Notes under the pieces: model-generated
Seen by the model: the letters and a program-made list of their open reading frames with translations, nothing else
Databases searched by the model: none
Told to the model about the DNA's origin: nothing
Program-made: the position numbers and the translations under genes
Part shown: in pieces, positions 7,967-18,253 of the stretch
Layout: each line of letters opens with the position of its first letter
Numbering within the stretch: the stretch's first letter is position 1
Source of the DNA: Aquabacter cavernae
GTDB taxonomy: Bacteria > Pseudomonadota > Alphaproteobacteria > Rhizobiales > Xanthobacteraceae
Assembly (NCBI RefSeq): GCF_003993795.1
Contig: NZ_RWKV01000008.1
Coordinates: 1,178,001 to 1,242,000, forward strand
Direction: 5' to 3'
Length of the DNA: 64,000 nt

Positions 7967-8577
7967 GGTCCCTCCCTGGAGCGCGCGGACCAGACTGACT
8001 GCAACCTGATACGGCACCCTCCGCCGAGGCTTATAGGCGCAAGGCCGTGCGGAGAAAACATGGCAGATGCGCGAGATCCCGCGCGGCGGACGACGCAGGC
8101 GCCCTGGCCGGGCCGCTTTGGAGGGAGAGCGGAGCGATGCCGATCGGCACCGCCCCGCCTCCGCCAGGTGCCGGTCAGGGCATGGCACCTGGAGGACGGC
8201 GCATCCGGCGCCGGGCGGCCGGATGCGAAAGACATGAATGGCGGGAGCACCGCCTGCGCCGTCCTGTTTCCAGCGCGGGACGCGAAAACCTACGCGCGCG
8301 GGAAGCGGGACGGCGCACCGCCCCAAAGCGGCGGGCCTCTGCCTTCCCCAAGGGCCGCCCTCCCCGGCAGGGGACGCGGCCCGTTCGGAAAAACAGATCC
8401 GGCTCAATTGATACTTAACATTGCGCGAAATTGCAATTTTTCCGCGCATTTTCTGGATCCAAGATGTGGAAAACCCTTGACGTAACGGAATGATCCTCGG
8501 CTTTTGTCAGTCTTGCGACACTGGAACAGTCGCCTGCCCCACCGGCAGGAGGGGCGCGCGCGGCCGTATCCCAGGGC
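7967..8577. other. 611-bp gap with an AT-rich palindrome
   Basis: No coding region is supported: open frames here are GC-rich read-throughs with unlikely composition. Bases 8408-8450 are AT-rich and contain the perfect 12-bp palindrome AAATTGCAATTT (8428-8439), a possible operator or promoter element. The nearest downstream gene on the minus strand is the enoyl-CoA hydratase-like gene, more than 450 bp away. Confidence 0.4.
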
Positions 8578-9345
8578 TCAGTCGCGGCGCAGGAGCATGT
8601 TGGCGCAGAAGCCCACCGCCAGCGCTCCGAAGGCGACGGCAAGGCCGTAGAGCCAGCCGTGCTCCTCGGAGAAAGTGGCCAGTTGCTGGCCGTAGCCGTC
8701 CTTGCGCACGGTCACGACCGTGGATGCCTCGGCGCGCATCTGCCCGTCCTCGAACAGCTTCACCGTCACCTCATAAGTGCCCACCGGCGCGCTGGCGGGA
8801 AGGTGGAAGGAGGTGCGGAACACGGACGGGGCCAGCAGGCTCACTCCGTTGGGCTCCTCCACATAGAGGCCATCGGCGGTCTTGATGCGCAGGAAGGCGA
8901 GGCGGAAGGGATCGTCCGCCACCACGTCCGCGAAGTCCGATCCCACCCGCTGGAGGAAGATGTTCCGGCTGAGGCCGATCTGCTCGCGCCGCAGCACGGC
9001 GGCGTCCGCGATCTCGCCGGCGGGCCGGTTGGTGGCCACCGCCAGCACCGCCGGGCTGTCCACGAAGGTGCGGCTGTCCGTGTTCACATACAGCCCAAAC
9101 ACGCGGGACTTGCGCCAGGTGACGAAGGTCTCCTGGGGGCCGCGCACGGTCACGGCGAAGTCGTAGCGATGCTCGCCGGGCGGCCGGTCCTCCACCACGC
9201 CGAACAGGACGAGGTCGGCGCCGGTGAAATTGGAGGTGATGAGCACCTGCGGCTGAGAAACCGACAGGACCAGCGTCTCCGCCCGCGCAGCCCCGGCAAC
9301 GCAGAGCGCGCCCGCCAGAAGCGCCGGAGCGAGGAAGCGGCCCAC
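8578..9345 (-). CDS. TIGR02186-type membrane-anchored protein, TauE partner
   Basis: This 255-aa protein has a signal peptide (GRFLAPALLAGALCVAGAARA), a beta-rich periplasmic domain and one C-terminal membrane helix (LYGLAVAFGALAVGFCANML) followed by RRD. The domain order and the motif ISRNIFLQRVG-like region (LSRNIFLQRVGSDF) match the family TIGR02186, which is usually found next to TauE/SafE exporters. Its GTG start at 9345 is 3 bp after the exporter stop, so the two are co-translated. Its biochemical role is unknown; a helper for the exporter is inference from adjacency. Confidence 0.75.
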   Translation of the reverse strand: MGRFLAPALLAGALCVAGAARAETLVLSVSQPQVLITSNFTGADLVLFGVVEDRPPGEHRYDFAVTVRGPQETFVTWRKSRVFGLYVNTDSRTFVDSPAVLAVATNRPAGEIADAAVLRREQIGLSRNIFLQRVGSDFADVVADDPFRLAFLRIKTADGLYVEEPNGVSLLAPSVFRTSFHLPASAPVGTYEVTVKLFEDGQMRAEASTVVTVRKDGYGQQLATFSEEHGWLYGLAVAFGALAVGFCANMLLRRD

Positions 9346-9348
9346 GGC

Positions 9349-10269
9349 TCAGGCCCCCCGCTGGGTGATGGCGAACGGATCCGCCGGCGGGCGGGCGAGG
9401 TCGTAGCCCACGCGCAGGCCCACCGCCAGCACCAGCAACGCCAGGAGCAGGCGCAGATATTCCGCCTTCAGCCGCTGCCCCGCCCGCGCGCCGAACTGCG
9501 CCCCCACCGTGCCGCCCAGCATGAGGATGAGCGCCAGGACGGCATCCACGGTGCCGTTGAAGGCGGCGTGCAGGATGGTGGCCGCCGTCATGGTCACGAG
9601 GGTCATCACCAGCGAGGTGCCCACCGACATCTGGGTGGGCACGCGCAGCAGATAGATGAGGGCAGGCACCAGCAGGAAGCCGCCGCCGATGCCGAGCAGC
9701 GCGCCCAGGAAGCCGATGCCGAGGCCGATGGCCAGGATGGGGATGACCGAGACATAGATGCGCGAGCGGCGGAAGCGCACCTTCAGCGGCAGGCGCAGGA
9801 ACCAGCCATGGGTACCGGGGCGGCGCACCGAAGTCTTCTTGCCGCCCCAGGCGCGCAGGATGAAGCGCAGGCTCTCCACCAGCATGAGCCCGCCCACGCC
9901 CGTGAGCAGCACCACATAGGCGACGCCGATGACCAGATCCACCTGCCCCCACAGGCGCAGCAGCGCGAACGCCCCCACCCCCGCCGCCGTGCCGGTGAGG
10001 CCGCCCGCCAGCAGGAAGCCGGACAAGGGCAGGTCGATAAGCCCCTTGCGCAGGTAGGAGAGCGCGCCGGAAAAGGAGGAAGCGGCCATATGGGCGGACA
10101 CGCTCGCCACCGCCACCGCCGCCGGAACGCCGGTGAAGATGAGCAGCGGGGTCATGAGGAAGCCGCCGCCCACGCCGAACATGCCGGAGATGAAGCCCAC
10201 GGCGAGGCCCATGGCGAAGATCGTGAAGATCGCCACCGGAATCTCGGCGATGGGCAGATAGATGGTCAC
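9349..10269 (-). CDS. TauE/SafE family sulfite/organosulfonate exporter
   Basis: An inner-membrane permease of about 306 aa made of two homologous halves. Each half has the family signature: GFISGMFGVGGGFLMTP in the first and GFLGALLGIGGGFLLVP in the second, with about eight hydrophobic helices. Family members move sulfite, sulfoacetate or related anions, and the substrate cannot be read from sequence. I prefer the GTG at 10269 (VTIYLPIAEIPVAIF); a TTG at 10341 would add 24 non-membrane residues. Neither start has a strong ribosome binding site. It forms a pair with the TIGR02186 gene. Confidence 0.85.
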   Translation of the reverse strand: MTIYLPIAEIPVAIFTIFAMGLAVGFISGMFGVGGGFLMTPLLIFTGVPAAVAVASVSAHMAASSFSGALSYLRKGLIDLPLSGFLLAGGLTGTAAGVGAFALLRLWGQVDLVIGVAYVVLLTGVGGLMLVESLRFILRAWGGKKTSVRRPGTHGWFLRLPLKVRFRRSRIYVSVIPILAIGLGIGFLGALLGIGGGFLLVPALIYLLRVPTQMSVGTSLVMTLVTMTAATILHAAFNGTVDAVLALILMLGGTVGAQFGARAGQRLKAEYLRLLLALLVLAVGLRVGYDLARPPADPFAITQRGA

Positions 10270-10357
10270 GCGGAAGGCCGTTCGCGGATGAAGGCGTCTG
10301 GCATGTGTGGGGAGCACAGGCGCCCCACCAAGGCAAGCCAATTCCGCGCCCGCGCCC

Positions 10358-11359
10358 TCACCGCACGAAGCGCCAGAGGTCTGCGTCGCTCTCCTCGCGC
10401 AGGTCTCCGCGCGCCACCAGATGGCGCAGATGGGCCAGCGCCTCGCTGAGGCCGAAGCCGATCTGGTCGGCGGGCAGATTGCGGAACAGGACCTGCGTGG
10501 TCTCCATGACCGTGCGCGGGGTGGCGCAGAAGTCCATCAGCCGCCCGAGCCGCTCCTCGTGATGATCGCGCAGCGCCGTGATGCGGGCATCGGGGCCCGT
10601 GAAGGGATCGCCATGGGAGGGCAGGACGAGGGTATCGTCGGGCAGGCCCTCGAACTTGCCGAGGCTGGTGAGATAGGCGCCCAGCGGATCGGCCTCCGCA
10701 TCGGCGGGATGGACGCCGATATGGGGCGTGATGCGGGCGAGGATCTGGTCGGCGGCGATCAGGATGCCGCGCTCGGCGCTGTAGAGGCACACCATTTCCG
10801 GCGCATGCCCCTCCCCCGTGATCACCCGCCAGGACGTGCCCGCCATCTGGAAGGTGTCGCCCTCGCGGATGGCGGTGTAGCTATAAGGCAGCGCGCCCAC
10901 CCATTTGCGATAAAGCAGGCCGCGCTGGCGCAGGAAGGTGAGGAAGCTCTCCGGCGCGCCGGAGCGGACATATTGGGCGAAATAGGCATCGAGCGCCCGT
11001 TCGGGCGGGTCCGCCAGGATGAGGCGGGCCTGAAGCCATTCGACCCGGCTCATATGGATGGGCACGCCGATGCGCTCCGCGATCCAGCCGGCAAGACCCA
11101 CATGGTCGGGGTGGAAATGGGTGATGAGGAGGCGTGTGACCGGCCGCCCCTCCAGCAGGGGATCGGTGAACACCGCCTCGAACAGAGCGCGGGTGCGCGC
11201 ATCGTCCACACCGCAATCGATGAGGGTCCAGCCCTCCGCGTCCCGCAGCAGCCAGGCATTCACTTCCGTGGGCGGAAACGGCAGCGCGATCCTGATCCGA
11301 AGCAGTCCCGGCACAACCTCGGTGAGCCGGGGTGCATCCTCCACGCTGTCCGCCATCAT
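10358..11359 (-). CDS. MBL-fold metallo-hydrolase
   Basis: This 333-aa metallo-beta-lactamase-fold hydrolase keeps the zinc motif HFHPDH (in LLITHFHPDHVGLAGW), the third-ligand region ITGEGHAPEMVCLY, the aspartate in ILIAADQIL and a late histidine in LPSHGDPF. A C-terminal helical tail (about residues 255-333) resembles the winged-helix tail of LACTB2-like hydrolases. The substrate is unknown; thioesters or glutathione adducts are possible. GGAAGG precedes the first of two adjacent ATGs with a 5-nt spacer. It lies about 100 bp downstream of edd on the same strand. Confidence 0.8.
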   Translation of the reverse strand: MMADSVEDAPRLTEVVPGLLRIRIALPFPPTEVNAWLLRDAEGWTLIDCGVDDARTRALFEAVFTDPLLEGRPVTRLLITHFHPDHVGLAGWIAERIGVPIHMSRVEWLQARLILADPPERALDAYFAQYVRSGAPESFLTFLRQRGLLYRKWVGALPYSYTAIREGDTFQMAGTSWRVITGEGHAPEMVCLYSAERGILIAADQILARITPHIGVHPADAEADPLGAYLTSLGKFEGLPDDTLVLPSHGDPFTGPDARITALRDHHEERLGRLMDFCATPRTVMETTQVLFRNLPADQIGFGLSEALAHLRHLVARGDLREESDADLWRFVR

Positions 11360-11460
11360 CTAAGCCTTCCTTACGATCCATCCCGCTATAAAGCGGGACG
11401 CACCGCCGCGCCACCGTCCGGCAGCGTTTTCGAGGCGCGGGCTTTTCAGGCGCGGATCCT

Positions 11461-13302
11461 TCAGGCGAAAGCGCCTGCGAAAACCGTGGCGCCACCATCC
11501 GCCGCACCCACCGCCGCGCGGAACGGCGCGAACAGCTCGCGGCCCACGCCGTGATGGGAGGTGGAGAGGTCCACCGCGGCGGGCACGCGCCGGGCCCATT
11601 CATGGGCGTCCACCAGCACTTCCAGGTCGCCGGTGACCGCATCCACGCGGATCATGTCGCCATCGCGCACCTTGGCGATGGCCCCGCCGCGCGCCGCTTC
11701 GGGCGTCACATGGATGGCCGAGAGCACCTTGCCGGAGGCGCCGGACAGCCGCCCGTCCGTCACCAGCGCCACCTTCTGCCCGCGATCCTGCAGCACGCCC
11801 AGCGGCGGCATGAGCTTGTGCAGTTCCGGCATGCCGTTGGCGGCCGGCCCCTGGAAGCGCACCACGCAGATGAAGTCCCCGTCCAGCTCCTTCGCCTTGA
11901 AGGCGGCCTGCACCTCTTCCTGGGAATTGAACACCCGGGCCGGGGCGACGATGACATGGCGCTCGGGCGCAACGGCGGAACTCTTCACCACCGCCCGGCC
12001 GAGATTGCCGCCCATCACCTTGAGCCCGCCGGTCGCCTGGAAGGGCTCGGCCGCGCCGCGCAGGATGGCCGTGTCGCCGCTTTCGGACGCCCCCTCCCGC
12101 CACACGAGGCGGTCGCCCTCCTCCACGCCCGGCTCCTTCAGATAACCGTCGAGGCCGGTGCCCCAGACGGTCTGCACGTCATTGTGCAGCAGCCCCGCGC
12201 CCAGCAGTTCGCGGATCACATAGGCCATGCCGCCCGCCGCGTGGAACTGGTTCACGTCCGACTTGCCGTTGGGATAGACACGGGCGAGCAGCGGCACCTT
12301 CTCCGCGAGGTCCGAGAAATCGTCCCAGGTGAGCGTGATGCCCGCCGCCGCCGCCATGGCCACCATATGGAGCGTGTGGTTGGTGGAGCCGCCCGTGGCG
12401 TGCAGGCCCACCACCGCATTCACGAAAGCCTTCTCGTCCAGCATGCGCCCCACGGGCGTGTAGTGGTTGCCCAGCGCCGTGATGGCCAGCGCCCGCCGCG
12501 CCCCTTCGCGGGTCAGCGCGTCGCGCAGCGGCGTGTTGGGATTGACGAAGGAGGCGCCGGGCAGATGCAGGCCCATGATCTCCATCATCATCTGGTTGGT
12601 ATTGGCGGTGCCGTAGAAGGTGCAGGTGCCCGGCCCGTGATAGGAGAGCGATTCCGCCTCCAGCAGCGCGGCACGGTCCACCTTGCCTTCCGCATAAAGC
12701 TGGCGGATGCGCGTCTTCTCGTCATTGGGCAGGCCGGACGTCATGGGCCCGGCGGGAATGAACACCGCCGGCAAATGCCCGAAGGCCAGCGCGCCGATGA
12801 CGAGGCCGGGCACGATCTTGTCGCAGATGCCGAGGAAGACGGCGGCATCGAAGGTCTGGTGGGACAGCGCCACGGCGGTGGAGAGGGCGATGACCTCGCG
12901 GGAGAAGAGGCTCAGCTCCATGCCCGCCTCGCCTTGTGTGACGCCGTCGCACATGGCGGGCACCCCGCCCGCCACCTGGGCGGTGCCCCCCGCCTCGCGG
13001 GCGGCGGCGCGGATCAGCTCCGGATAGCGCTCATAGGGCTGGTGGGCCGAGAGCATGTCGTTATAGGCGGTGACGATGGCGAGGTTGGGCGTCGCCTCCT
13101 CCCGCAGGCGCTCCTTGTCCAGCGGGCCGCAGGCGGCAAAGCCATGGGCCTGGTTGGCGCAGCCCAGGCGCTGGCGCGGCGGCGTGTTCTGGCGCGCGGC
13201 CTCGATGCGCTCCAGATACCGGCTCCGCCCAGCCGCGCTCCGGCGCGCGATCCGCTCCGTGACCTCGCCGATACGGGCGTTCAAGCTGCCGAAATTGCTC
13301 AT
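11461..13302 (-). CDS. edd: Phosphogluconate dehydratase (Entner-Doudoroff)
   Basis: Edd converts 6-phosphogluconate to 2-keto-3-deoxy-6-phosphogluconate in the cytosol and belongs to the IlvD/Edd iron-sulfur dehydratases. The 613-aa protein keeps the cluster cysteines in [25 protein letters not shown] and [15 protein letters not shown], and the C-terminal [12 protein letters not shown] segment. The N-terminal [12 protein letters not shown] region favours Edd over dihydroxyacid dehydratase. The ATG at 13302 follows GGAGG. The partner aldolase gene eda is not in the window. Confidence 0.93.
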   Translation of the reverse strand: MSNFGSLNARIGEVTERIARRSAAGRSRYLERIEAARQNTPPRQRLGCANQAHGFAACGPLDKERLREEATPNLAIVTAYNDMLSAHQPYERYPELIRAAAREAGGTAQVAGGVPAMCDGVTQGEAGMELSLFSREVIALSTAVALSHQTFDAAVFLGICDKIVPGLVIGALAFGHLPAVFIPAGPMTSGLPNDEKTRIRQLYAEGKVDRAALLEAESLSYHGPGTCTFYGTANTNQMMMEIMGLHLPGASFVNPNTPLRDALTREGARRALAITALGNHYTPVGRMLDEKAFVNAVVGLHATGGSTNHTLHMVAMAAAAGITLTWDDFSDLAEKVPLLARVYPNGKSDVNQFHAAGGMAYVIRELLGAGLLHNDVQTVWGTGLDGYLKEPGVEEGDRLVWREGASESGDTAILRGAAEPFQATGGLKVMGGNLGRAVVKSSAVAPERHVIVAPARVFNSQEEVQAAFKAKELDGDFICVVRFQGPAANGMPELHKLMPPLGVLQDRGQKVALVTDGRLSGASGKVLSAIHVTPEAARGGAIAKVRDGDMIRVDAVTGDLEVLVDAHEWARRVPAAVDLSTSHHGVGRELFAPFRAAVGAADGGATVFAGAFA

Positions 13303-13501
13303 TAAAGCCTCCGCTCTGGCCGAACTGCCCCTCACGGGTGCATGTGGTGATGGATTCGCCGATGAAAAGGCACGTTATGGTCAGGAATAATCACTATTCG
13401 TGACGCCAATTGCGCCTTGAGCTATGCTCATTAGCCGAAGATAGTTCCACCGAACGGGGTCGGAGACGGCGCGAGGCGCCAAACAAGGTTGCGCATTCAT
13501 C

Positions 13502-14485
13502 ATGTCGTCGCATCCGGATGCTTTCTCTCGAGGCCAAATCCTGCGGTCCATGAACATCTTGGACACGCTTCCGGAAGAAATGTTCGACCGGATTACACGC
13601 ATCGCCTGCGCGGCCCTTGATGTTCCCATCGCCATCGTCAGCCTGCAAGACGACGACCGATACTGGTTCAAGTCCGTGCAGGGATTCAGCGTCTGCGAAA
13701 CGTCCGTCGAGGAATCCTTGTGCCAATATTCCATGTCGGCGCCCGGAGCCTTTGAAATTCCCGACACCGCCCTCGACCCGCGCCTGAAGGGCAATCTCTT
13801 CGTGGATGGGCCGGAGCGTATCCGCTTCTATGCGGGGGTTCCGCTCAATTCGGTGGAGGGGGTGCGCATCGGCACATTGTGCGTGCTGGACCGAACGCCC
13901 CGTGTCATCACCGAGGCGCACCGGCAGATCCTGCGCGACCTTGCCGCCGTAGCCGCCCATGAACTGGAGCTGCGCCGCATCGCCTCGACGGACGCGCTGA
14001 CGGGCGCCTGGAACCGGCGCATGCTGGAGATCGTCGCCGCCAACGAATTCCATCGCGCCGAGCGCGTGAAGCATCCTTTCTCCATCGCCGTGCTGGACAT
14101 CGACCATTTCAAGCGGGTCAATGACAGGTTCGGGCACGAGGCCGGCAACGATGCGCTGCACGGCTTCGCCTCCACCTTCCGTGAGGTCATGCGGGCCGAG
14201 GACTGGCTGTTCCGCATCGGCGGGGAGGAATTCGCCGCCATCCTCATCGGCTGCGACGGCAACTCCGCCACCGAAGCCATGGACCGCTTTCGCCGGGAAG
14301 TGGCCAACCGCGACTTCGCAGTGAGCGAGGGGCGCTTCCGCATGACCGCCTCGGGCGCCGTGATCGAAGCGGCCAATGCCGAGGGCACCGCCCTCGGCCC
14401 CCTCGCCCACCTGCTGGAACTGGCGGACAAGGGGCTTTATCAGGCCAAGCGCCTCGGGCGGAACCGCATCGTCAAGGTGGCCTAG
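13502..14485 (+). CDS. GAF-GGDEF diguanylate cyclase
   Basis: This 327-aa cytosolic protein has an N-terminal GAF sensor domain (about residues 20-155, with ESLCQYSM and GTLCVLD) and a C-terminal GGDEF domain (about 160-327). The active site GGEEF is intact at residues 240-244, so it should make cyclic di-GMP from GTP. A product-inhibition I-site RxxD (R231-D234) lies five residues before it. The signal read by the GAF domain is unknown. It is transcribed away from edd and stands just upstream of the oxidase operon. Confidence 0.9.
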   Translation: MSSHPDAFSRGQILRSMNILDTLPEEMFDRITRIACAALDVPIAIVSLQDDDRYWFKSVQGFSVCETSVEESLCQYSMSAPGAFEIPDTALDPRLKGNLFVDGPERIRFYAGVPLNSVEGVRIGTLCVLDRTPRVITEAHRQILRDLAAVAAHELELRRIASTDALTGAWNRRMLEIVAANEFHRAERVKHPFSIAVLDIDHFKRVNDRFGHEAGNDALHGFASTFREVMRAEDWLFRIGGEEFAAILIGCDGNSATEAMDRFRREVANRDFAVSEGRFRMTASGAVIEAANAEGTALGPLAHLLELADKGLYQAKRLGRNRIVKVA

Positions 14486-14654
14486 CCCATCTCCCGCACC
14501 CGCCCCGGACCCTCCGGCACGGCACGCAGGACCTTTTGGCGCAGGCCCGCCACGGCCGCCCAGCGCCCCGCCAAAACCAAGAATATCAATTTAAATTCAA
14601 CATCTTGGAAAGACGGACCCGAGCCCGCCGGACGCGGCCGCGGGCGCCTTACTT

Positions 14655-14668
14655 TTGACTTGTATCAA
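14655..14668 (+). promoter_or_regulatory. FixK/FNR-type anaerobox upstream of ccoN
   Basis: TTGACTTGTATCAA fits TTGAY-N4-RTCAA, the binding site of FixK/FNR-class activators. It lies 77 bp upstream of the ccoN ATG, a fitting place for low-oxygen activation of the oxidase operon. A fixK or fnr gene is not in the window. Confidence 0.85.
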
Positions 14669-14744
14669 GGAGGGACAGCGGCCCCCCACGCATGGTGCAT
14701 CCAGAAGCTTCGGGGACCTCCGTCTCCGGGGCAGGGAACCGACG

Positions 14745-16421
14745 ATGCCGACCGCACCAGCCCCAACCACCTTGCCCCGCAAGTCGATGACCAACGGCGA
14801 GATGCTGCTTCTCGTGGTATTCGCCCTGCTGGCACTCCTCTCCATCACCGTGATGGCGAAGGCCCATACCAGCGCCTATGCCTTCCATGCCTTCCTGTTT
14901 GCCGCCGCGTCGATCGCCTCGGTCTTCGCCATCGGCAACCGCTACATGGACAGGCCCGCGGAACTCCCGCCCCAGACCATCGACGGGCTGCCCAACTACA
15001 ATATGGGGCCGGTGAAGGTCTCCACGCTGCTGGCAGTCTTCTGGGGCATTGCGGGCTTCCTGGTGGGGGTGATCATCGCCCTGCAGCTCGCCTTCCCGGT
15101 GTTCAACTTCGACCTGCCCTGGATTTCCTTCGGGCGCCTGCGGCCGCTGCACACCTCGGCGGTGATCTTCGCCTTCGGCGGCAACGTGCTGATCGCCACC
15201 TCCTTCTACGTGGTCCAGCGCACCTGCCGCGCCCGGCTGGCCGGCGACCTCGCCCCCTGGTTCGTGATCCTGGGCTACAATTTCTTCATCGTCATCGCGG
15301 GCACGGGCTACCTGCTGGGCATCACCCAGGGCAAGGAATATGCGGAGCCGGAATGGTATTCCGACCTGTTCCTGACCGTGGTCTGGGTCACCTATTTCCT
15401 GGTCTTCCTGCTCACCATCCTGAAGCGCAAGGAACCCCACATCTATGTGGCCAACTGGTTCTATCTCGCCTTCATCGTGACCATCGCGGTGCTGCACCTC
15501 GGCAACAACGCCACGGTGCCGGTGTCGCTGTTCTCGCCGCACTCCTACATCGTCTGGTCGGGCGTGCAGGATGCCATGGTGCAGTGGTGGTACGGCCATA
15601 ACGCGGTGGGCTTCTTCCTCACCGCCGGCTTCCTCGCCCTGATGTATTACTTCATCCCCAAGCGCGCGGAGCGGCCGGTCTATTCCTACCGCCTGTCCAT
15701 CGTGCACTTCTGGGCGCTGATCTTCCTCTATATCTGGGCCGGTCCCCACCATCTGCACTACACCGCCCTGCCGGACTGGGCGCAGACCCTGGGCATGACC
15801 TTCTCCATCATGCTGTGGATGCCCTCCTGGGGCGGCATGATCAACGGCCTCATGACCCTCTCGGGCGCCTGGGACAAGCTGCGCACCGATCCGGTCATCC
15901 GCATGATGGTGGTGTCGGTCGCCTTCTACGGCATGGCCACCTTCGAGGGGCCGATGATGTCGGTGAAGGCGGTGAACTCCCTCAGCCACTACACGGAATG
16001 GGGCATCGGCCACGTTCATTCCGGCGCGCTCGGCTGGGTCGCCTACATCTCGTTCGGTGCCATCTACTGCCTGGTTCCCTGGCTCTGGCACAAGAAGGAG
16101 ATGTATTCGGTCAAGGCCATCAACTGGCACTTCTGGATCTCCACCCTCGGGATCGTGCTCTACATCTGCGCCATGTGGGTGGCGGGCATCCTCCAGGGCC
16201 TCATGTGGCGTGCCTATACCGCGCTCGGCTTCCTCGAATACTCGTTCATCGAGTCCGTCGAGGCCATGCACCCCCTCTATGTGATCCGGGCGCTCGGCGG
16301 AATCCTGTTCCTCGTCGGCGCGCTGATCATGGCCTGGAATGTGGTGATGACCATCCGCAAGGCCGAGCCCGTGGCCGCCGCCGAGACCCCGGCCGGCCTC
16401 ACCCTCGCCCCTGCGGAATGA
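14745..16421 (+). CDS. ccoN: cbb3 cytochrome oxidase subunit I
   Basis: This is the heme-copper catalytic subunit of the high-affinity cbb3 oxidase. The 558-aa integral membrane protein has about 12 helices. The ligand region [13 protein letters not shown], the paired histidines in [17 protein letters not shown] and the late [13 protein letters not shown] segment are all present. The ATG at 14745 ([10 protein letters not shown]) is preceded by AGGGAA and lies downstream of the anaerobox; the open frame further upstream overlaps that box. It is the first gene of ccoNOQP (fixNOQP). Confidence 0.96.
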   Translation: MPTAPAPTTLPRKSMTNGEMLLLVVFALLALLSITVMAKAHTSAYAFHAFLFAAASIASVFAIGNRYMDRPAELPPQTIDGLPNYNMGPVKVSTLLAVFWGIAGFLVGVIIALQLAFPVFNFDLPWISFGRLRPLHTSAVIFAFGGNVLIATSFYVVQRTCRARLAGDLAPWFVILGYNFFIVIAGTGYLLGITQGKEYAEPEWYSDLFLTVVWVTYFLVFLLTILKRKEPHIYVANWFYLAFIVTIAVLHLGNNATVPVSLFSPHSYIVWSGVQDAMVQWWYGHNAVGFFLTAGFLALMYYFIPKRAERPVYSYRLSIVHFWALIFLYIWAGPHHLHYTALPDWAQTLGMTFSIMLWMPSWGGMINGLMTLSGAWDKLRTDPVIRMMVVSVAFYGMATFEGPMMSVKAVNSLSHYTEWGIGHVHSGALGWVAYISFGAIYCLVPWLWHKKEMYSVKAINWHFWISTLGIVLYICAMWVAGILQGLMWRAYTALGFLEYSFIESVEAMHPLYVIRALGGILFLVGALIMAWNVVMTIRKAEPVAAAETPAGLTLAPAE

Positions 16422-16432
16422 CGGAGAGAGAC

Positions 16433-17179
16433 ATGTCCACGAAATCCGCCTCGCTCTGGGCCAAGCACGCGATCTTCGAGAAGCACTCGTCGATCCTGCT
16501 GCTGGGTGTGCTGCTGGTGATCTCCATCGGCGGCCTGGTCGAGATCGTTCCCCTCTTCTACCTGAAGAGCACCATCGAGAAGGTAGAGGGCATCCGCCCC
16601 TACTCGCCGCTGGAGCTTGCCGGCCGCAAGATCTATGTGCGCGAGGGCTGCTACAGCTGCCACAGCCAGATGATCCGCCCGCTGCGCGACGAGGTGGAGC
16701 GCTACGGCCACTATTCGCTCGCCGCCGAGAGCATGTACGACCACCCCTTCCAGTGGGGCTCCAAGCGCACCGGACCGGACCTTGCCCGCGTGGGCGGCAA
16801 GTATTCGGACCTCTGGCAGCTTGAGCACCTGAACAATCCGCGCGCGGTGGTGCCCCCGTCCATCATGCCTGCCTATCCCTGGCTGGCGCAGAACAAGCTG
16901 GACGCCAAGCACATCGCCAAGGACATGCAGGTGCTGCGCCTGGAAGGCGTGCCCTATACGGAGGAGATGATCGCCAGCGCCCAGGACGACCTGGCCGCCC
17001 AAATCAATCCCGACGCCGACACGGACGCGCTGCTCAAGCGCTATCCCAAGGCCCAGGTGCGCGACTTCGACGGCAATCCCGGCATGGTCAGCGAGGCCGA
17101 TGCGCTCATCGCCTACCTGCAGATGCTCGGCACCCTCGTGGACTTCAAGCTCTACGACAACAAAGCGAATGTGAGGTGA
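16433..17179 (+). CDS. ccoO: cbb3 oxidase subunit II, mono-heme cytochrome c
   Basis: This 248-aa membrane-anchored cytochrome c subunit has an N-terminal helix ([20 protein letters not shown]) and one heme site, CYSCH, at residues 73-77. The axial methionine is probably in MPAYPWL. The family sequence around [15 protein letters not shown] is complete. It starts 11 bp after ccoN with a GGAGAGAG ribosome binding site, within the ccoNOQP operon. Confidence 0.95.
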   Translation: MSTKSASLWAKHAIFEKHSSILLLGVLLVISIGGLVEIVPLFYLKSTIEKVEGIRPYSPLELAGRKIYVREGCYSCHSQMIRPLRDEVERYGHYSLAAESMYDHPFQWGSKRTGPDLARVGGKYSDLWQLEHLNNPRAVVPPSIMPAYPWLAQNKLDAKHIAKDMQVLRLEGVPYTEEMIASAQDDLAAQINPDADTDALLKRYPKAQVRDFDGNPGMVSEADALIAYLQMLGTLVDFKLYDNKANVR

Positions 17180-17182
17180 GCC

Positions 17183-17344
17183 ATGAGCGACCTTTACATG
17201 ACCCTGGCCTCCTTCGCGCAGACCTGGGGCCTGCTCCTCTTCTTCTTCGGCTTCCTGGGCGTCATTGCGTATGCCTACTGGCCTTCCAAGAAGAAGAAGA
17301 AGGAATTCGAAGACGCCGCCCAGATTCCGCTGAAAGAGGATTGA
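17183..17344 (+). CDS. ccoQ: cbb3 oxidase small subunit CcoQ
   Basis: This 53-aa protein has a single membrane helix (LLLFFFGFLGVIAYAYWPSK), a lysine-rich cytoplasmic stretch (five lysines) and an acidic tail. That is the classic CcoQ layout, a subunit that stabilises the CcoN-CcoO core with CcoP. It starts 3 bp after ccoO and ends 4 bp before ccoP. Confidence 0.92.
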   Translation: MSDLYMTLASFAQTWGLLLFFFGFLGVIAYAYWPSKKKKKEFEDAAQIPLKED

Positions 17345-17348
17345 TGCC

Positions 17349-18230
17349 GTGAGCACCGCGCATGAGAGCCACGATACCGACGTGGACGCAAAGAGCGGGA
17401 AGACCACCACCGGTCACGAGTGGGACGGCATCCGCGAACTCAACAACCCGCTGCCCCGCTGGTGGCTCTGGTCCTTCTATGCCTGCATCGTGTGGGCGGT
17501 GGGCTACTGGATCCTCTACCCGGCCTGGCCGCTCGTCTCCTCCGCCACGCCCGGTCTGCTGGGCTGGAACTCGCGCACCGCCGTGCAGGAGCAGCTGACG
17601 GACCTCGCGGCCCTGCGCGCGGCCTCCTCCGCGCGGCTCAACACGGCCTCTCTGGAGGAAATCGAGCGCTCGCCCGATCTGCTTTCGCTGGCCCGCGCGG
17701 AAGGCCGGGTGGCCTTCGCCGACAATTGCGCGCCGTGCCACGGCGCCGGGGGCGGCGGGGCCAAGGGCTTCCCCAACCTCAATGACGATGACTGGCTGTG
17801 GGGCGGCACGCTGGCCCAGATCCAGGCCACCATCGCCCACGGCATCCGCGCCGGTGACGATGAAGGCCACCAGGGCAACATGACGCCGTTCGCCGGCGTG
17901 CTCTCCCGCGCGCAGATCTCGGACACGGCGGACTATGTGCGCTCGCTCGCCGGGCTGGTGCCCGCCACCGATCCGGGCGCGCAGCGCGGCGCGGTGGTGT
18001 TCAAGGCCAATTGCGCCGTCTGTCACGGCGAGGACGGCAAGGGCAAGCTGGAGCTGGGCTCGAAGAACCTCACCGACAACATCTGGCTCTATGGCGGCGA
18101 CAAGGCCACCATCATGCAGACCATCGCGCTGGGCCGGGGCGGCGTCATGCCCGCCTGGGGCACCCGCCTGCCTGCCTCCACCATCAAGGCCCTCACCGTC
18201 TACGTCCACACCCTGGGCGGCGGGCAATAG
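17349..18230 (+). CDS. ccoP: cbb3 oxidase subunit III, di-heme cytochrome c
   Basis: This 293-aa subunit carries an N-terminal domain (HEWDGIRELNNPLPRWW), one membrane helix and two cytochrome c domains with heme sites CAPCH (about 127-131) and CAVCH (about 222-226). The second axial ligand is probably in MPAWGTRL. It passes electrons to CcoO. The start is GTG at 17349, because the ATG 4 bp earlier meets a stop at once. It closes the ccoNOQP block; ccoG follows after 23 bp. Confidence 0.95.
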   Translation: MSTAHESHDTDVDAKSGKTTTGHEWDGIRELNNPLPRWWLWSFYACIVWAVGYWILYPAWPLVSSATPGLLGWNSRTAVQEQLTDLAALRAASSARLNTASLEEIERSPDLLSLARAEGRVAFADNCAPCHGAGGGGAKGFPNLNDDDWLWGGTLAQIQATIAHGIRAGDDEGHQGNMTPFAGVLSRAQISDTADYVRSLAGLVPATDPGAQRGAVVFKANCAVCHGEDGKGKLELGSKNLTDNIWLYGGDKATIMQTIALGRGGVMPAWGTRLPASTIKALTVYVHTLGGGQ

Positions 18231-18253
18231 GAGGCCGCTGGCCGGCTCCCCCC

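Noticed and set aside
7967-8449. N-terminal extension of the enoyl-CoA hydratase-like protein
   Set aside because: The frame is open but composition is unlike protein, and AGGGAGG directly before the ATG at 7966 marks the start.
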